A program made the translations under genes and the position numbers. A stretch of 64,000 bases of DNA. Origin: Larix kaempferi. Taxonomy: Eukaryota > Streptophyta > Pinopsida > Pinales > Pinaceae. Below the pieces are notes generated by a model. The model was not told the origin of the DNA and searched no databases. It was given only the letters and a program-made list of their open reading frames with translations. The DNA is taken from positions 3,808,501-3,872,500 of the forward strand of contig BSBM01000592.1 of assembly GCA_027924585.1 (NCBI GenBank), read 5' to 3'. Each line of letters opens with the position of its first letter. The first letter of the stretch is position 1. This document shows positions 49,477 through 62,689 of this stretch, one piece after another.

Positions 49477-50960
49477 AGAGTCTTGGAATAAAATGACTTC
49501 TATACATATTGTAAATAATGATCAAAACATGGTCGAACATGTAAGATTTCTTGGTTTGCTTGTTAGAGTCGTTAGATTCCTTGTATTAACATTTAAGTGT
49601 TTTGTTCTTAGACAAGAGCCTTCATGGCCTTTCACTTCTATTTACTAGTAATTGTACAGGTTTAACATATAACTCTATGAAGTTGTTTGGTGCGTCGTCG
49701 ATCTTATTTTGAATTAATTCCATATTTACACTATTATGTGCTAATGTTTGCATGATATAGGAAAATACTCCAATATGGAAGTCTGTCCAAATTTTATTTT
49801 TGAGAAGTATTGGAATATGATTCTCCCTTATGGCCTGTTAATACTATGTCTGTTCCTAGTATTCAATTCTATTATATAGATTAATTAATAATAATTTTAA
49901 AGATATGCTTTTTCTATGCTATTTGTTATTAGTTTCCAAATACTACTATCCAAACTATGTATAGTTTATTAAAAATAACTCTTTATTAAATAGGATGTAA
50001 GCCCCAGATTTTTCCATTCTTGTTCTTTGCTTATAAATTATTAAAAACCTCTACTTTTTTTCCAAGTTGGAAGTAACTATTTAATAAGCAATACACTATT
50101 CTTTTTCAATAAAATAGTTTATCTATCCTAAAAAGAAATAATAATAATAATCCTCTATTTTCTTTTATGGATACTCGTCACAATTAAGCTAGGGCAATGA
50201 ACCAGTCATGCATTCTTTACGAATATTACTTAGTTTCCCCTAACAAATTTCATATCAAAATATAATTACCCATGCAAGACATATTCCTTTGCTTTAGTAG
50301 AAAACGTTCAAACCCTAACATGGCCATGCATGTTAATAAATGTGTTATATCATTACTAACAAAAGTAATGGCAAAACATTTATATATAATTACCTTTACA
50401 TGTTATGATACAAAATAATACACATGAATTTCAATAGATTGGAAACAGAGTTTGGAAAATACTTATCTCTCTTTGCAGTGTCGATTTGATGGGAAACTAA
50501 GTGAAGGATTGCAATGTACCTCCTAACCATAGGTATGTCCATATATTCTTTCCTGTCTTGATAGTCACCCCTGATCCAGGTCATGATACTAAAGGTGAGC
50601 TCGCTTATTGATCCTCCTCTACATTAAAAACCCCCAGCTCGATCTTTTAATCTCATTTATTTTTTTTTCTATCTTTTTTCTTAGTCCTTCTATTATTTCT
50701 TGCCTCCTTTCATTACTGAATAATCCCATGCTCTACCCACCATTTCCCTTCTTAAACGAAAGACCTCCCTTTTTTGAGTTCTTGGACTATTATTCTCTTC
50801 TTTCCTTTGCATCCATGTGGTTGGTAGTTGTGTTCATCGTGATTGTGTGGCTAATCTCCCATTCCATGCAGTTAAAATGCATGTAACCAACTTATATGAC
50901 ACTTGGAAATTTTCATCCTCTCCATGGGTTTTCTTCTAGGGATATTACATCCTCTCCCCC
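49477..50960. other. Right flank of the CACTA; no supported gene
   Basis: AT-rich. One minus-strand frame at 50584-50396 (MTWIRGDYQDRKEYMDIPMV...) has a coding-like composition and could be a short exon, but I recognise no family and no neighbouring exon. A plus-strand frame at 50608-50886 is hydrophobic and T-rich, probably accidental. Confidence 0.4.
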
Positions 50961-50968
50961 TTAAATAC

Positions 50969-51552
50969 ACTAGTAGAAAAAAGTGAAATATATGACTAAA
51001 AAAACTACTAAAGATTGCATATAAATGACTAAGTTAAGTCACATGACTATTAGTAGATTATTGTCCATCACTTATAACAAGACTAAATATATGACTAAAA
51101 AATTTTAGTCATTTATTGGTTGTTCTGATTGGTTAGTTTAGTAATATATTTAGTAGTTTTTTTAATCATTGATTGTTGTTAACTGGGCATTTATTTAGTC
51201 ATTGATTGTTGTTAATTGGATATTTATTTAGTCATGATACTCATTTATTTCCATCAACAAGTAGTATATTTATTCATTTTAATCTTTAATTGCCATCAAC
51301 TGGTAGTATATTTGGTCATTTTTATTCATTGATTTCTGTCCATGGGTACTATATTTAGTAGTTTGTTTAGTCATTGATTGTTGTTAACTGGTCATTTGTT
51401 TAGTCATGATAGTCATTTATTTCCATCAACAAGTAATATATTTAGTCATTTAAATCTTTAATTGCTATCAAATTATAGTAATTTTGTCATTTAAATCTTT
51501 AATTGCTGTCAAGTTATAGTATATTTAGTCATTTTTATTCATTGATTTGTGT
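50969..51552 (+). repeat. TTAGTCATT-type tandem repeats starting with a CACTA-like terminus
   Basis: Begins CACTAGTAGAAAAAAGTG, like many CACTA ends, followed by inverted TATGACTAAA / TTTAGTCATT words. From about 51150 a ~175-bp unit repeats (TTTAGTCATGATACTCATTTATTTCCATCAACAAGTA at about 51220 and again, diverged, near 51395). No matching opposite terminus was found in the window. Confidence 0.55.
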
Positions 51553-51556
51553 AGAT

Positions 51557-51627
51557 AGGGAACAAAGGAATCAAACCACCAACCTCCTGCTTGTAAGGCT
51601 GGTGCTCTTCCATTGAGCTAACACCCT
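51557..51627 (-). tRNA. tRNA-Val(UAC)-like sequence of bacterial/organellar type, probable pseudogene
   Basis: 71 bp that can fold as a cloverleaf on the minus strand. The D-arm is GCTC AATGGAA GAGC, the anticodon loop CTTACAA (anticodon TAC) lies between CCAGC and GCAGG (one mismatch), and the T-arm contains GGTTTGATTCC. Internal promoter boxes A (TAGCTCAATGG) and B (GGTTTGATTCC) are present. The acceptor stem AGGGTGT/GTTCCCT has one mismatch and wobble pairs. The body resembles bacterial-type tRNA-Val rather than the plant nuclear one. It may be organelle-derived DNA, a SINE head or part of the adjacent repeat. Confidence 0.5.
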
Positions 51628-51639
51628 TAAATAGAATAA

Positions 51640-52330
51640 AAGTTCACACTAAAAACAAGTTTAGTTAAATATATAAATCAAATTTTATTTTGACTTTTTT
51701 TCTTCCATGAGGCACTAATAGTGGCATAATAAGAATTGATCAAACATAAATATAATCAAAGGGTAGATTTCCAAAGCACCAACAAGTAACATGAATTTTA
51801 AGTGGAAATCCATAAATCTAGTGCAACCCAACCATGTGAACACACACCTACCATTTCCAATCATTTAACTCCAGCTATAATATCAATTCACAAAAAAATT
51901 ACCGCTGCTATAGTTTTATGTACTGGTGAGATGATTTGTTGAAGGAAGGTTACACCATGTTCACCAATGCAACACTTAGTAAGTTGGGCCAATCATTCTT
52001 GCAATATTTCCTCGAGGTCTCTTGCAATTTGCACCCATATCAATTGAATATTTCACTCAAAGCCTAAAAAACATAATAGGGAAATGGATAACATATTAAC
52101 AATAAAAATAACACAAATAACACAAAACCAATAAACATTTTTATTTTCCCCTTCTATATTTGTAATTTAAAACAAGAGGAGATCACAAAATTTGTAACAT
52201 TTACACTCTATAGAACACCAAAACTATAAAGAAATCTGAAAATATAAAATTATAAAAATGAATTTGGAAACCACCATAATAAACTTATTCAATCAAAATA
52301 TGAATCAAGATCATAACAACTTTGCAGACC
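51640..52330. other. AT-rich spacer
   Basis: No gene or repeat recognised between the tRNA-like sequence and the solo LTR. Confidence 0.4.
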
Positions 52331-52335
52331 GAAGA

Positions 52336-53710
52336 TGTAATGTCCCCAGTTTTACCCCATGGCATTAACATTATAAATGATGTAATATTATTATGAAATC
52401 ATGGTGAGGAGCTCAAGGCCAATGCCCCGCCATCGATTTAGTGATGCATATGGTTTGTGTGCTAGCAATGCACATTGGAAATTCAAATATCATGTAATAT
52501 GCATTTTAATAAAAATACCCACAACTAGCTATGCAATGCAACAAAGAGATGGGGGCATGATTTCACAAGGAATTGGGAGGGAAAACATTCAAGCCCTTGA
52601 GCCAATCAGGTCAAGCCAAGTGTCAATGAGAGAACCCATCAAACCCTCAACTACCTATGTTGACTTTTGTACCCAACCATTGATTTCTCCCAAGAGTTGG
52701 TTGAGGTAGTTAATGCCTTGGGAATGGAGAGGTATGGCTGTCCAAATTCGGGTATGGGAAAACCACCCTTTATGGAAAAACGTGTTTGTCTCCTTGGGCA
52801 AGAAAGAGCCATGAATTTCTCCCCCAAGCCATTATCCATGATCATTCTTCCTCCCTCACGAGTTGAGAGCTACCTGGGCGTTTTCCAGGCATGTTGCAGC
52901 GTTTTCTTCATTTCCCCAATAGCGAAGGGCGTTTTCTGTGTTGTATACCAGTGGGGAAGAAGGGAAATCGAATGGGGGTTCAATAGAGACCGTTTTGGGC
53001 TGTTGAAGGCTGAGATATTTGTGGAAGAAATCGTTTCCCCCCCTGTGGTTGTTTTCCCATCCCACAATCTGTTTTTGGTTGGGAACGTTTTTGGGAAAAC
53101 CCATGGCCATCTTATTTGTAAATCCCACTGTCTAAAATGTGTATCCCTGCCCCTGTTTGTGCTTACTGCGTGAGAGAAGAGTATATTGGGTATGGGTATG
53201 GGTATCCATGGCTTGGGCTTGAGCTTGAGTGCGATAATCCAGGGTTCAATTGTAGCCTGATAAACCCAGCTATGGACTGGCTTGGCTCCGATGGAATGAT
53301 TAAATGGGTTTTGAGAGAGTGAATGTCTGCTTTTCCTTGAAGGAATCATGCCCAGCTCGGGGGTGGCCTTCGGACGGACTCAGTATAAGCTGTCGAAGAG
53401 CCTATGGCTGGGTGGAACGTTGCAGCGACATAGCTAGTTGCTTGGGCAGTTGCAAAATGAAGATAAGTGTTTTTATGCCTCTATATTTACTTTTGCACTA
53501 TATTAATTCAATAACTGTTGATATGCTGTATGCATGAGTAATATGTGTGGATGTTTTAATTCCGCTGTGCATCATAATTGATTTGTTTTACATCTGCATA
53601 TTCATAATTTATTTATATGAATCTAACTAATGGGCTGAGATCATGGGAAAGCCCTGAATTTGGCATCATGTACCCTGCCTTGCATTAGTTAAATGGGTGG
53701 GTACATGACA
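52336..53710 (+). mobile_element. Solo LTR, 1375 bp, target duplication GAAGA
   Basis: Starts TGTAATGTCCCCAG, ends GGGTACATGACA, and is flanked by GAAGA at 52331-52335 and 53711-53715. It is less AT-rich than its surroundings. Open frames inside (52667-53173 plus; 53349-52870 minus) lack family resemblance and are explained by composition. Orientation is uncertain. Confidence 0.85.
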
Positions 53711-53715
53711 GAAGA

Positions 53716-54405
53716 AATTACATGGTAGGAATGACCTACATACATTGTGAAAAATATAACAAATACATTCGACCAAATAGCGAATGTTAGCAGCTTTACC
53801 CGAAATCTAGTATAAAGCAACTAGAATCAATTTATTTTCATTCTTTAATGCATCCAAGCTGCACATACATGAAGGAAAGAATGTTTCTATAGTCTATTGT
53901 CATGGGGCAACCTGAGCAGATTATTGCATCAATCCAAAGACTACAATGAAGTGCCGACTTAACCTTTTCATGAATTGAAGTCATTAGCAAACATATTACA
54001 CATATACCTAATCCAAGGTGGACATTTACACAAATATTTACACCATTTCAAATAGTTTTCCAAAGACTTCTTGATCCCTAGTTGTTGCTTTCACTGGATC
54101 AATGGGATCTCAATCTCAATTTTAAAGATATGCTTACTTAGTAGATGCTATTGGTTTCAATTATTATACCATTACCTTTCTAGATACCTTTTCCTACAAT
54201 ACTGCTTATTTTATTGGGTCAATTCAGTCAACATAAGGCTCTTGATATCGATGTGCCACGGGGCCCATACCCGCCTAGTTGGATTTGCTGGTGGATTGAC
54301 TGAAGCATCCCAGATATTTACCCATGACTCCAAGAACATTTATACAATTCAAAGTCACAGGTAAGGGATAACCTACATAAATTCAAAATTTTTATTTTAG
54401 CCATT
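53716..54405. other. Spacer without recognised features
   Basis: AT-rich; a T-rich open frame at 54071-54364 has no recognisable family. Confidence 0.4.
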
Positions 54406-54713
54406 CATTCGAAGTTCTCTAAAGGGTTTAAGAAGTGTGAGTGAGAGAGCCTTCTTCCATGTCCTGTCTCTTCTCGTAGTTCAGACTTCACAAGCTTAGC
54501 TCGTTCTCTTACCTCAAAATCCAACCAATAATTCCTTTTCTTTCTTATTTTATTCTATCGGTCAGGAAGTTAGCCATATCCTACTCATTTATGATTTCTA
54601 CATGTGTTAGCTAGCTAGCAATATGCATGAGTTGGATTTTTGAATGAGGCTTTTGCCTTATGTTTTCCCCAGAAATGATTCAACACTTATAGGATTTAGA
54701 TGGGCACAGATCG
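54406..54713 (+). repeat. ~310-bp direct repeat R, copy 1
   Basis: Runs CGAAGTTCTCTAAAGGG to GGGCACAGATCG. It closely matches 57010-57317. Copy 1 is followed directly by the long repeat at 54714. Confidence 0.85.
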
Positions 54714-57011
54714 TGTTCACAATGGTAGGAAATGGTGGGATATGAGGAAGATCCAACTCAAATCCAACAACATAAACTTGCTCTAATTTCTCTCTATAAA
54801 ATGCATGCCAATGGCTTCCTTTTATAGGCCAATAGGTGGCCATCAAACAACTAGATCCAAATGTGAACTCTCCTCCTTCATGAACTAGTTCCAAGGTACA
54901 CAAGGGGGGATGATTAATGCCCCCAAGTTTGTGAGGAGTTGAATTCTGATACTAAGGGAGGATTGAGTATTCAATGCTTCGTTGGGAGTGATTGGTCCTG
55001 CCATTTTGATAGTAGCGCGACTATCAAAGGAAAAGCCGCATGGGTGTAGCATGGGCATTGTTCAGTTAACCTACGCTATAGCACGAATCAACTATGTAAT
55101 ACTCGCACTACCCTTTGTTTTGAATGTTTCTTGGCACTTATGGACTCATGTTTTTTTTTGGATCTATTGATGATTCCTGTGGTGAGATCCATTCTTTATG
55201 TTGATGACGCTTTACTAGATGAATCGCTGAAATGTCACATGTGTGCGAATTTTAGATGTTAACATATGCCCCCTGATGTATGAGGTTTGAAGGGTAATGT
55301 AGAGATGATAATGCATCATGTTTTTTGTTGTTTCTCTCCTGTTCTGTAAGACAAAGCATATGTGGACATAATAAGGTTCTCCCATGGGGGAATATTGTTG
55401 GTGATAGCTGTTGGAGCTGTAATAAATAATATTTTTTATACAAACAAGGCAAGCATACCCATGCTCGTGAAATGATGTTAAAGTGATTACAATGAGAGAG
55501 GACAAAGGTGTTGAATCTACTATACTGTTGGGACATGGATGAAGGCAGATTCGATCCATGTTAGAGTAAATTCTCCTATAGCTATTGTGAAATATTGAAG
55601 AAGTGGAACTGCCAGTGACCATGATGAACCCACTGTGGTGGGGGACTAAACTTGGTATGTAAGTATGCCTAAGGGCTTCACCTTATCGAATAGACTCCTA
55701 TCATGATTTCCAAATGTGAACATTGCTAACTTCAAAAGTATGTTTCCCCCTAATGCGATGATGTGTTGACGTTGAGCATAGGGGAAACCACTTAGTTAGG
55801 GAGCACTAATGAATCTCCCTACTAAGTCCGAGGTGATCCCTTATAGTGATTGAAAGGGATCCAAAGGTACAACTACAACTACTGAAACTCTCAGAATATA
55901 GTGTTTTGACGTTGATGAGAGTTGAAGTATATGATAAGACGAGGGTCCTATCCTGAGAACCGAGATAATATTCTAATCAACTGGTGGATGGAAAAACCTG
56001 ACAGAAGACTGTTTGATAAGAGTGGGGATCATAACTTCCTTTGATCGATGTAAACACGGGGAGCATGGACGACAACTTTTCTATCAAGACGACACATAAT
56101 GAAACTGGTGGAAACAAACTGCAAGTGAAAGGGCTTTGATGGAGACGAAAAAAAATGGTAATGGTAACTGAAAAACCGCAAACAAATGAACATATGGAGA
56201 CTCAAATACATTGATCAAAGGAGACCATGGGTTACTTCCAAAATAATATGGCATTCCCTCAATGTGAGGTGACGAGGGAACTTGTCTGTACATAAAGAAT
56301 GTTGGTGGGGTCCCCACAGTTTTGCGTGTCTTTGAGGACCGATTTGATGATGGGCGGATTCCCCACATTTTTGAGTGGATTGGGGGACACTTTCCAATGA
56401 TGAAGTGAGGGCTAATTTGCATATGCAATGACGGGTTCCCCATGAAACATTGCTATGTTGTATATACCTGCAGGATAACTGAATAGAATTGGTTGTGTCT
56501 GAGAGTGGGGGCCCCATAGGTGTCTTTGTGGGGGAGATCATACGAGGGGGATTGCGAATGGTAAAGTGGTCATGGAGGTATGAGGGGGATTTGTGAATAA
56601 TTCTCATAACATGTGCCGCGGGATATTATGATTGTCTACTTGGTGGATTAAATGCCCAAATGAAAAAATGATACTTGAAAAGGGGTCTTTTCAAGTTGGA
56701 TTAGATGCCTCAAACTTGTGGGGGGTCGAAACCATGGGTTCCAATTGATGATGGGGATGGAAATGGTGCGCACACGCATGGGGGAACATGCTATTGAAGG
56801 GAATGACGTTGAGGGTACATCAAGGCCATGAATGTGGATCCTATGGTTATCAACGAGAATACTGGGATATGCATTATAAACGAAGGGTAAATAGAGTCTA
56901 TATGATAGTTTAGGAATGATACCTACGGTAGGGTGCATGTTAGTTGCTGTTAGAGATTTGGATTCTTATTCGTGTAATGGAAAAACAAGAGGCTCCATAT
57001 TGGCCTGATCA
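54714..57011 (+). repeat. Long direct repeat X, copy A (2.3 kb)
   Basis: TGTTCACAATGGTAGG ... GGCCTGATCA, with TG...CA ends. Homologous to 60298-62217, except that 54940-55355 has no counterpart there. Non-coding; minus-strand frames near 56084-56943 recur in the other copy only because the DNA does. It could be an LTR or a segmental duplication. Confidence 0.75.
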
Positions 57012-57317
57012 TTTGAAGTGCTCTAAAGGGTTTAAGAAGCACGAGTGAGAGAGCCTTCTTCCATGTCCTATCTCCTCTCATAGTTCAGACTTCACAAGCT
57101 TAGTTCGTTCTCTTACCTCAAAATCCACCCAATAATTCCTTTTCTTTCTTATTTTATTCTATCGGTCAGGAAGTTAGCCATATCCTACTAATTTATGATT
57201 TCTACTTGTGCTAGCTAGCTAGCAATATGCATGAGTGGGATTTTTGAATGAGCCTTTTGCCTTATGTTTTCCCCAGAAATGATTCAACACTTCTAGGATT
57301 TAGATGGGCACAGATCG
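57010..57317 (+). repeat. ~310-bp direct repeat R, copy 2
   Basis: Matches copy 1 and ends GGGCACAGATCG, then diverges (AGTTTGGCATGAG). It lies immediately after copy A of the long repeat. Confidence 0.85.
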
Positions 57318-60297
57318 AGTTTGGCATGAGATCGGGTATCCATCTGACCACAGGGAGCTCGTTCAGGTCACACACACAATAGGTTCTATTTTTGACACGG
57401 CGGGAATGAGAAATACAAAAAAATCTCAATCATAAGAAGCCTTTAATAAAACAAAGATAAAAAGAACTATCATACAAAAAATATCACTATAACGATAATT
57501 ATTACTATGAAAATAATCACTATTAATAAGAAAATTAAGATGAGAACCACTAGAATTATTTAAGATCACTACGATACCAGGAAGATCAGGAAGATCAAAA
57601 TCCATATCCCTAACAACAAACAGGATGAACCGGTGCTTCATCTACACTCTATAATAAGAAAAATCAATAGCATTGAATGCAAGGCGATGACACTTGTATT
57701 TGCTAATGCTTCTCCTAACATTCCATGATAGTTCAAATAAAAAAATTACTTGCAAATTTGATTTTGCATCGAGAAAAAACAAGTATTCCAAATACTAGGT
57801 GATAACACTCATCTTTACCAATGCTTCTCATAACAATTAATGATAGCTAAAATAATTTATTTAGTCAACAATATCAAATTTAAAAAATAAAAATAAAAAT
57901 AGAAACTGAATCTAGTATTTAAAATGTAAATTACTATTATGCACGTATATAAATTCCATAGTCAGGAAAAACATGTATCACAGATACATTGCATATTTAA
58001 GGATAACTTTTCTCTAAAAGAAGAAATAAGCAAACAATGCAGAGATTGTAGTCAATGTTTCTCTTCATTATCATGCCAAGTATGAGGCCAAGCAAATTAT
58101 CAGTTCAACTCCTTTAGGTATACTAAAGCGAGCATGTACATTTTCAATTAGGAGAAGAATATGCTCGCGCTGGTTGTTAATGTTGTCTTTCTACATTTTC
58201 AACAACAAATCAGACATAATTGATATCAAATCTAAAAGAAAAAAAACTATCATATAATGATCATAAACATAAAAAATGTTGTGTGGACAATGAACATAAC
58301 ATTTTATATTCACTCTTTTTTTTTAATATTTGTGAATCACCCCTCACAAGTCATTGAATGAAAACTTTGTTATTTTATCCCTTTCAATCTTTGAAGCAAA
58401 GAAGCCTCCAAAAGAACAACCACATGACAACGATGGATAAGGAATCACTATTATGGATCCCAAACAGTTCACTGAGGGCCATCCAACAATGACAATGATG
58501 ATCCCTCACATCTAGAATGGTTCATGTTGCTATGTATATTTTATGTTTTTATGATGATAAATTATGTAAATTGGTTCTCATAAAGCGTAAATTAATGATT
58601 TTTGAATTTATTATAATTTGGAACAAATAATTGGAGTGTTCTTTACCCTTTAGGTGGACCATGGAACCATTTATGAGTACCCACCTTCAACAATTAGCAA
58701 TGGAGCTTTGTGCTTGAATCTTAACACAAATAAATAGTTTCGCCACATATCAATTTACAATAATGCCATCCTTATGGGGTTCATACTGAAAGAAAGATGT
58801 TTTATCTCCAAAGTTCATGTAGAGAACTAAAGTTTTGAACTGATGAAAAACTCAAACTTGGGGTTGGGGGGTATCACGATTTACAAATGCTAAGTACTGT
58901 GAACAATGAATATGCCCAAAAAATAGTTTTTACGACTTTCCTCACTATTGTGGAGGAGTTTTGATCACTTGATTCCTAGCAAAACAAAATGTGAAATTCA
59001 ATGAAAATAAAAAACCTAGATAATACTAAGGATAATTGATTACCTATGTGAAGTCAGTTTGTCTTCCTGGATTATGATGGGATTTGGGTCGAATTTCAAT
59101 GTTAGCAGACTCATCCATGATTTCCTACATGGTATTTTGAATAAATTCATTGAAGGAATCAAGATGCTAGTGGACCAACCCCTTCTCTTCAAAGTAGTTG
59201 TTGATAACTTCCCATGCATCTTCTTGCATTATCACCTAATCTTCATTTACATATTCTTCCTCTTCCCCTGCATACATCTTGTCCTCTTGCTATAACACCC
59301 ACTTAAAACCCCACTAGAAGAAATCAAATTTAACGCCTCACAAAACCTAATTGAAGGCTGGGTATGTCCCCTGGAAAGATTACACGAAGCAAGGAAAACC
59401 ACTACTAGTTTCTCATCGTGATTGCTTCCACTTCTATGGACTAAAAATACAAATTAAACACTTGAAAAAACAATGATCTTCAACAACCCAAGATGGGTAT
59501 GTATTTTGTAATGCAAAATTTTAATTCAATGGAAAATCCCCTTTGATGGAGAGGCGAATCAAGTATATATTTACATGGTGCTCATATTTTTTTGCATCTT
59601 TAGTCTCTTCAGTTCTCTTCCTTGTTGATTCACCCGATGGGGTTTTAGTTGAAATGGGTAAAGAAGGGGCTAGCAACAAGAGTATATATATGAGGAGAAA
59701 TATAGGAATAGTGATTCAGATTCCATTAAGAGACCCATTCATCCACCATTGCAAGACGATACCCATAGGGTATTCACTTACTGAAACTACGTCATAGTTC
59801 CTTTGTTCATGGGATATTAAAGAATACTCTTAATTTCAGTAGATATTGATAAATACCTACAAAAATCCTTTTGTTAAGCCCCCTATTGTGGAAAAAATTG
59901 CGAAGTGCACACTTCCACTTGGTAAGGGGCTAAGCCTTGTAGGTTGCTACAAGGCCTCAGTCCTTAGAGCCCCATTTGATGTGGTTTGGTATTCCTCCAA
60001 ATGATACTGCAAGATATTGTTAGTGTAGTTGACATACAAACATGAAAATATTGATAAAAATAAAATGAAAGAGATGGGGGGAGGATGAAAACTCTAACAA
60101 CAACCAAATATATGCTAAACCACTCTTGTATTTACCAATGGAATAACTGTACAACACCTAGGAGGTGAGGGATTCAAGGGAAGCCAAAAATATCCCTTGG
60201 GGAGGCCTTTCTTGTCCAAACTAAATGCTAAGTAAATGGTAGAACAATGGAGAGAAACACTTGCCCCTTGATGGGAGGTGGAAAGCAAGCTTGGAAA
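57318..60297. other. Sequence between the two long repeats; no supported gene
   Basis: About 3 kb, AT-rich, with no retrotransposon domains. 59767-59885 resembles the left end of the 1.8-kb TIR element at 41192 (GGGTATTCACT..., GATATTAAAGA, AATTTCAGTAGATATTG), so a relative or fragment of that family is present. Confidence 0.45.
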
Positions 60298-62217
60298 TGC
60301 TCACAATGGTAGGAAATGGTGGGCTATGAGGAAGATCCAAATCAAATCCAACAACATAACCTTGGTCTAATTTCTTTCTATAAAATGCATGTTAAAGGCT
60401 TCCTTTTATAGGCAAACAAGTGGCCATTAAACAACTAGATCCAAATGTGAACTCTCCTCCTTCATGAACTAGTTCCAAGGTACACAAGGGGAGATGATTA
60501 ATGACCCCAAGTGTGTGAGGAGTCGAATTTTGATCCTTGGGGGAATATTGTTGGTGATGAAGCATATGTGGATAAAATAAGGTTCTCCCATGGGGGAATA
60601 TTGTTGGTGATGACCATTGGAGCTGTAATAAAGAATATTTTTTATACAAACAAGGCATGCATGCCCATGCTCGTGAAATGATGTCAAAGTGATTACAATG
60701 AGAGAGGACAAAGGTGTTGAATCTACTATACTGCTGGGACATGGATGAAGGCAGATTCAATCCATGTTAGAGTAAATTCCCCCGGAGCTATTGCGAAATA
60801 TTGAATAAGTGGAACTGCTAGTGACCATGATGAACCCACTATGGTGGGGGACTAAACTTGGTATGTAAGTTTTCCCAAGGGCTTCACCTTATCGAATAAA
60901 CTCCTATCATGATTTCCAAATGTGAACATTGCTACCTTCAAAAGTATGTTCCCCCCTGATGCGATGATGTGTTGACGTTGAGCATAGGGGAAACCACTTA
61001 GTTAGGGAGCACTAACGAATCTCCCTACTAAGTTCGAGGCGATCCCTTATAGTGATTGAAAGGGATCCAAAGGTACAACTACAACTACTGTAACTCTTAG
61101 AATATAGTGTTTTGACGTTGACGAGAGTTGAAGTATATGATAAGATAAGGGTCCTATCCTGAGAACCGAGATCATATTGTAATCAATTGGTGGACAGACA
61201 AACCTGACAGAAGACTGGTTGATAAGCGTGGGGCCCATAACTTCCTTTGATCGATGTAAACATGGGGATTGGGGATGACAAATTTTCTATCAGGATGACA
61301 CATAATGAAACTGGAGGAAACAAACTGCAAGTGAAAGGGCTTTGATGGAGATGAAAAACAAATGGTAATGGTAACCGAAAAAACATATACTGCTAAACAT
61401 ATGGAGACTCAAATACATTGATCAAATGCGACCATGGGTTATTGCCAAAATAATATGGCATTCCCTCAATGTGGGTGACGAGGGAACTTGTCTGTACATA
61501 AAGAATGTTGGTGGGGTCCCCACAGTTTTGCATGTCTTTGGGGACCAATTTGATGATGGGGGGATTCCCCACATTTTTGAGTGGATTGGGGGACACTTTC
61601 CAATGATTGAGTGAGGGATAATTTGAAGATGCAATGACAGGTGCCCCATGAAACGTTGCTATGTTGTATATACCTGTGGGATAACTGAATAGAACTAGTT
61701 GTGTCTGAGTGTGGGGGACCCATAGGTGTCTTTGCGGGAGAGATGATATGAGGGGGATTGCGAATGGTAAAGTGCTCATGGAGGTATGAGGGGGATTTGT
61801 GAATCATTCTCATAACATGTGCCGAGGGATCTTACGATTGTCTACTTGGTGGAGTAAATGCCCAAATGAAAAAATGATACTCGAAGAGGGGCCTTTTCAA
61901 GTTGGATTAAATGCCTCGGACTTGTGGGGGGTCAACACCATGGATTCCAATTGATGATGGGGATGGAAATGGTGCGCACACCCATGGGGGAACATGATAT
62001 TGAAGGGAATGATGTTGAGGGTACATCAAGGCCATGAATTTGGACCCTATGGTTATCGGCGAGAATACTGGGATATGCATTATAAACGAAGGGTAAATAG
62101 AGTCTATATGATAGTTTAGGAATGATAGCTACGGTAGGGTTCCTGTCACTTGTTGTTAGAGATTTGGAGTCTTATTCGTATAATGGGAAAACAAGAGGCT
62201 CCATATTTGCCTGATCA
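60298..62217 (+). repeat. Long direct repeat X, copy B (1.9 kb)
   Basis: TGCTCACAATGGTAGG ... TGCCTGATCA. Collinear with copy A, with an internal segment absent and a short local duplication of TTGGGGGAATATTGTTGGTGATGA at about 60538-60618. Confidence 0.8.
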
Positions 62218-62640
62218 CGGTCCTGTACATGTGGTGCATATACCCAAGTGTAGTAAAAGTCATAACCAAGGTATTTGTAAATGCATAAGTCATATAACCA
62301 AAATAGTGCATACTTGGATAGAAAAATAGTGGTATGGTGAAATTGGTGGGAATCCATATTGGTTGGTTCCATGTCAAAGAGATCGAAGTGCTGATCGTCG
62401 TGGTGTAAACGATTTTGGAAACAGAGTTACGGTTTGTTCGTGGCATCAGTTGGAAGTTTGGGTCAAATGAGTATAAAATAGGGTTGGGGCCTACTTTTCA
62501 AAATCATTCATACTTTGTGCCATCGACCTCCTAGAGTGCATTTTGAGCGATTCTAGGAGATCTAGTGCATCGTTCATCGAGCATTGAGTTCTAGCACTAG
62601 TACATGTGGACATTTTTACCATGGAAAATCCTTGCTATTG
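62218..62640. other. Spacer
   Basis: No supported gene; a short minus-strand frame (62446-62156) has no recognisable family. Confidence 0.4.
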
Positions 62641-62689
62641 TAACACTTTTCCGTCGCGACTCCTTGTTTTCGTGGCACTAATTTCATCG

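Noticed and set aside
50396-50584. Possible host-gene exon MTWIRGDYQDRKEYMD
   Set aside because: Short, with no recognised family, no partner exon and no clear splice sites; mentioned only in the flank entry.
52667-53349. Overlapping open frames of 168 and 159 codons on opposite strands
   Set aside because: Both lie inside the solo LTR 52336-53710, which is less AT-rich than its surroundings; neither resembles a protein family.
55215-56943. Minus-strand frames up to 135 codons that recur in the second long repeat (61393-61813)
   Set aside because: They recur because the DNA is duplicated; frames differ in length and the products look like translated low-complexity non-coding DNA.
54714-57011. 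Helitron for the long repeat X (TC start)
   Set aside because: No CTRR end or terminal hairpin at the shared right boundary CCTGATCA.
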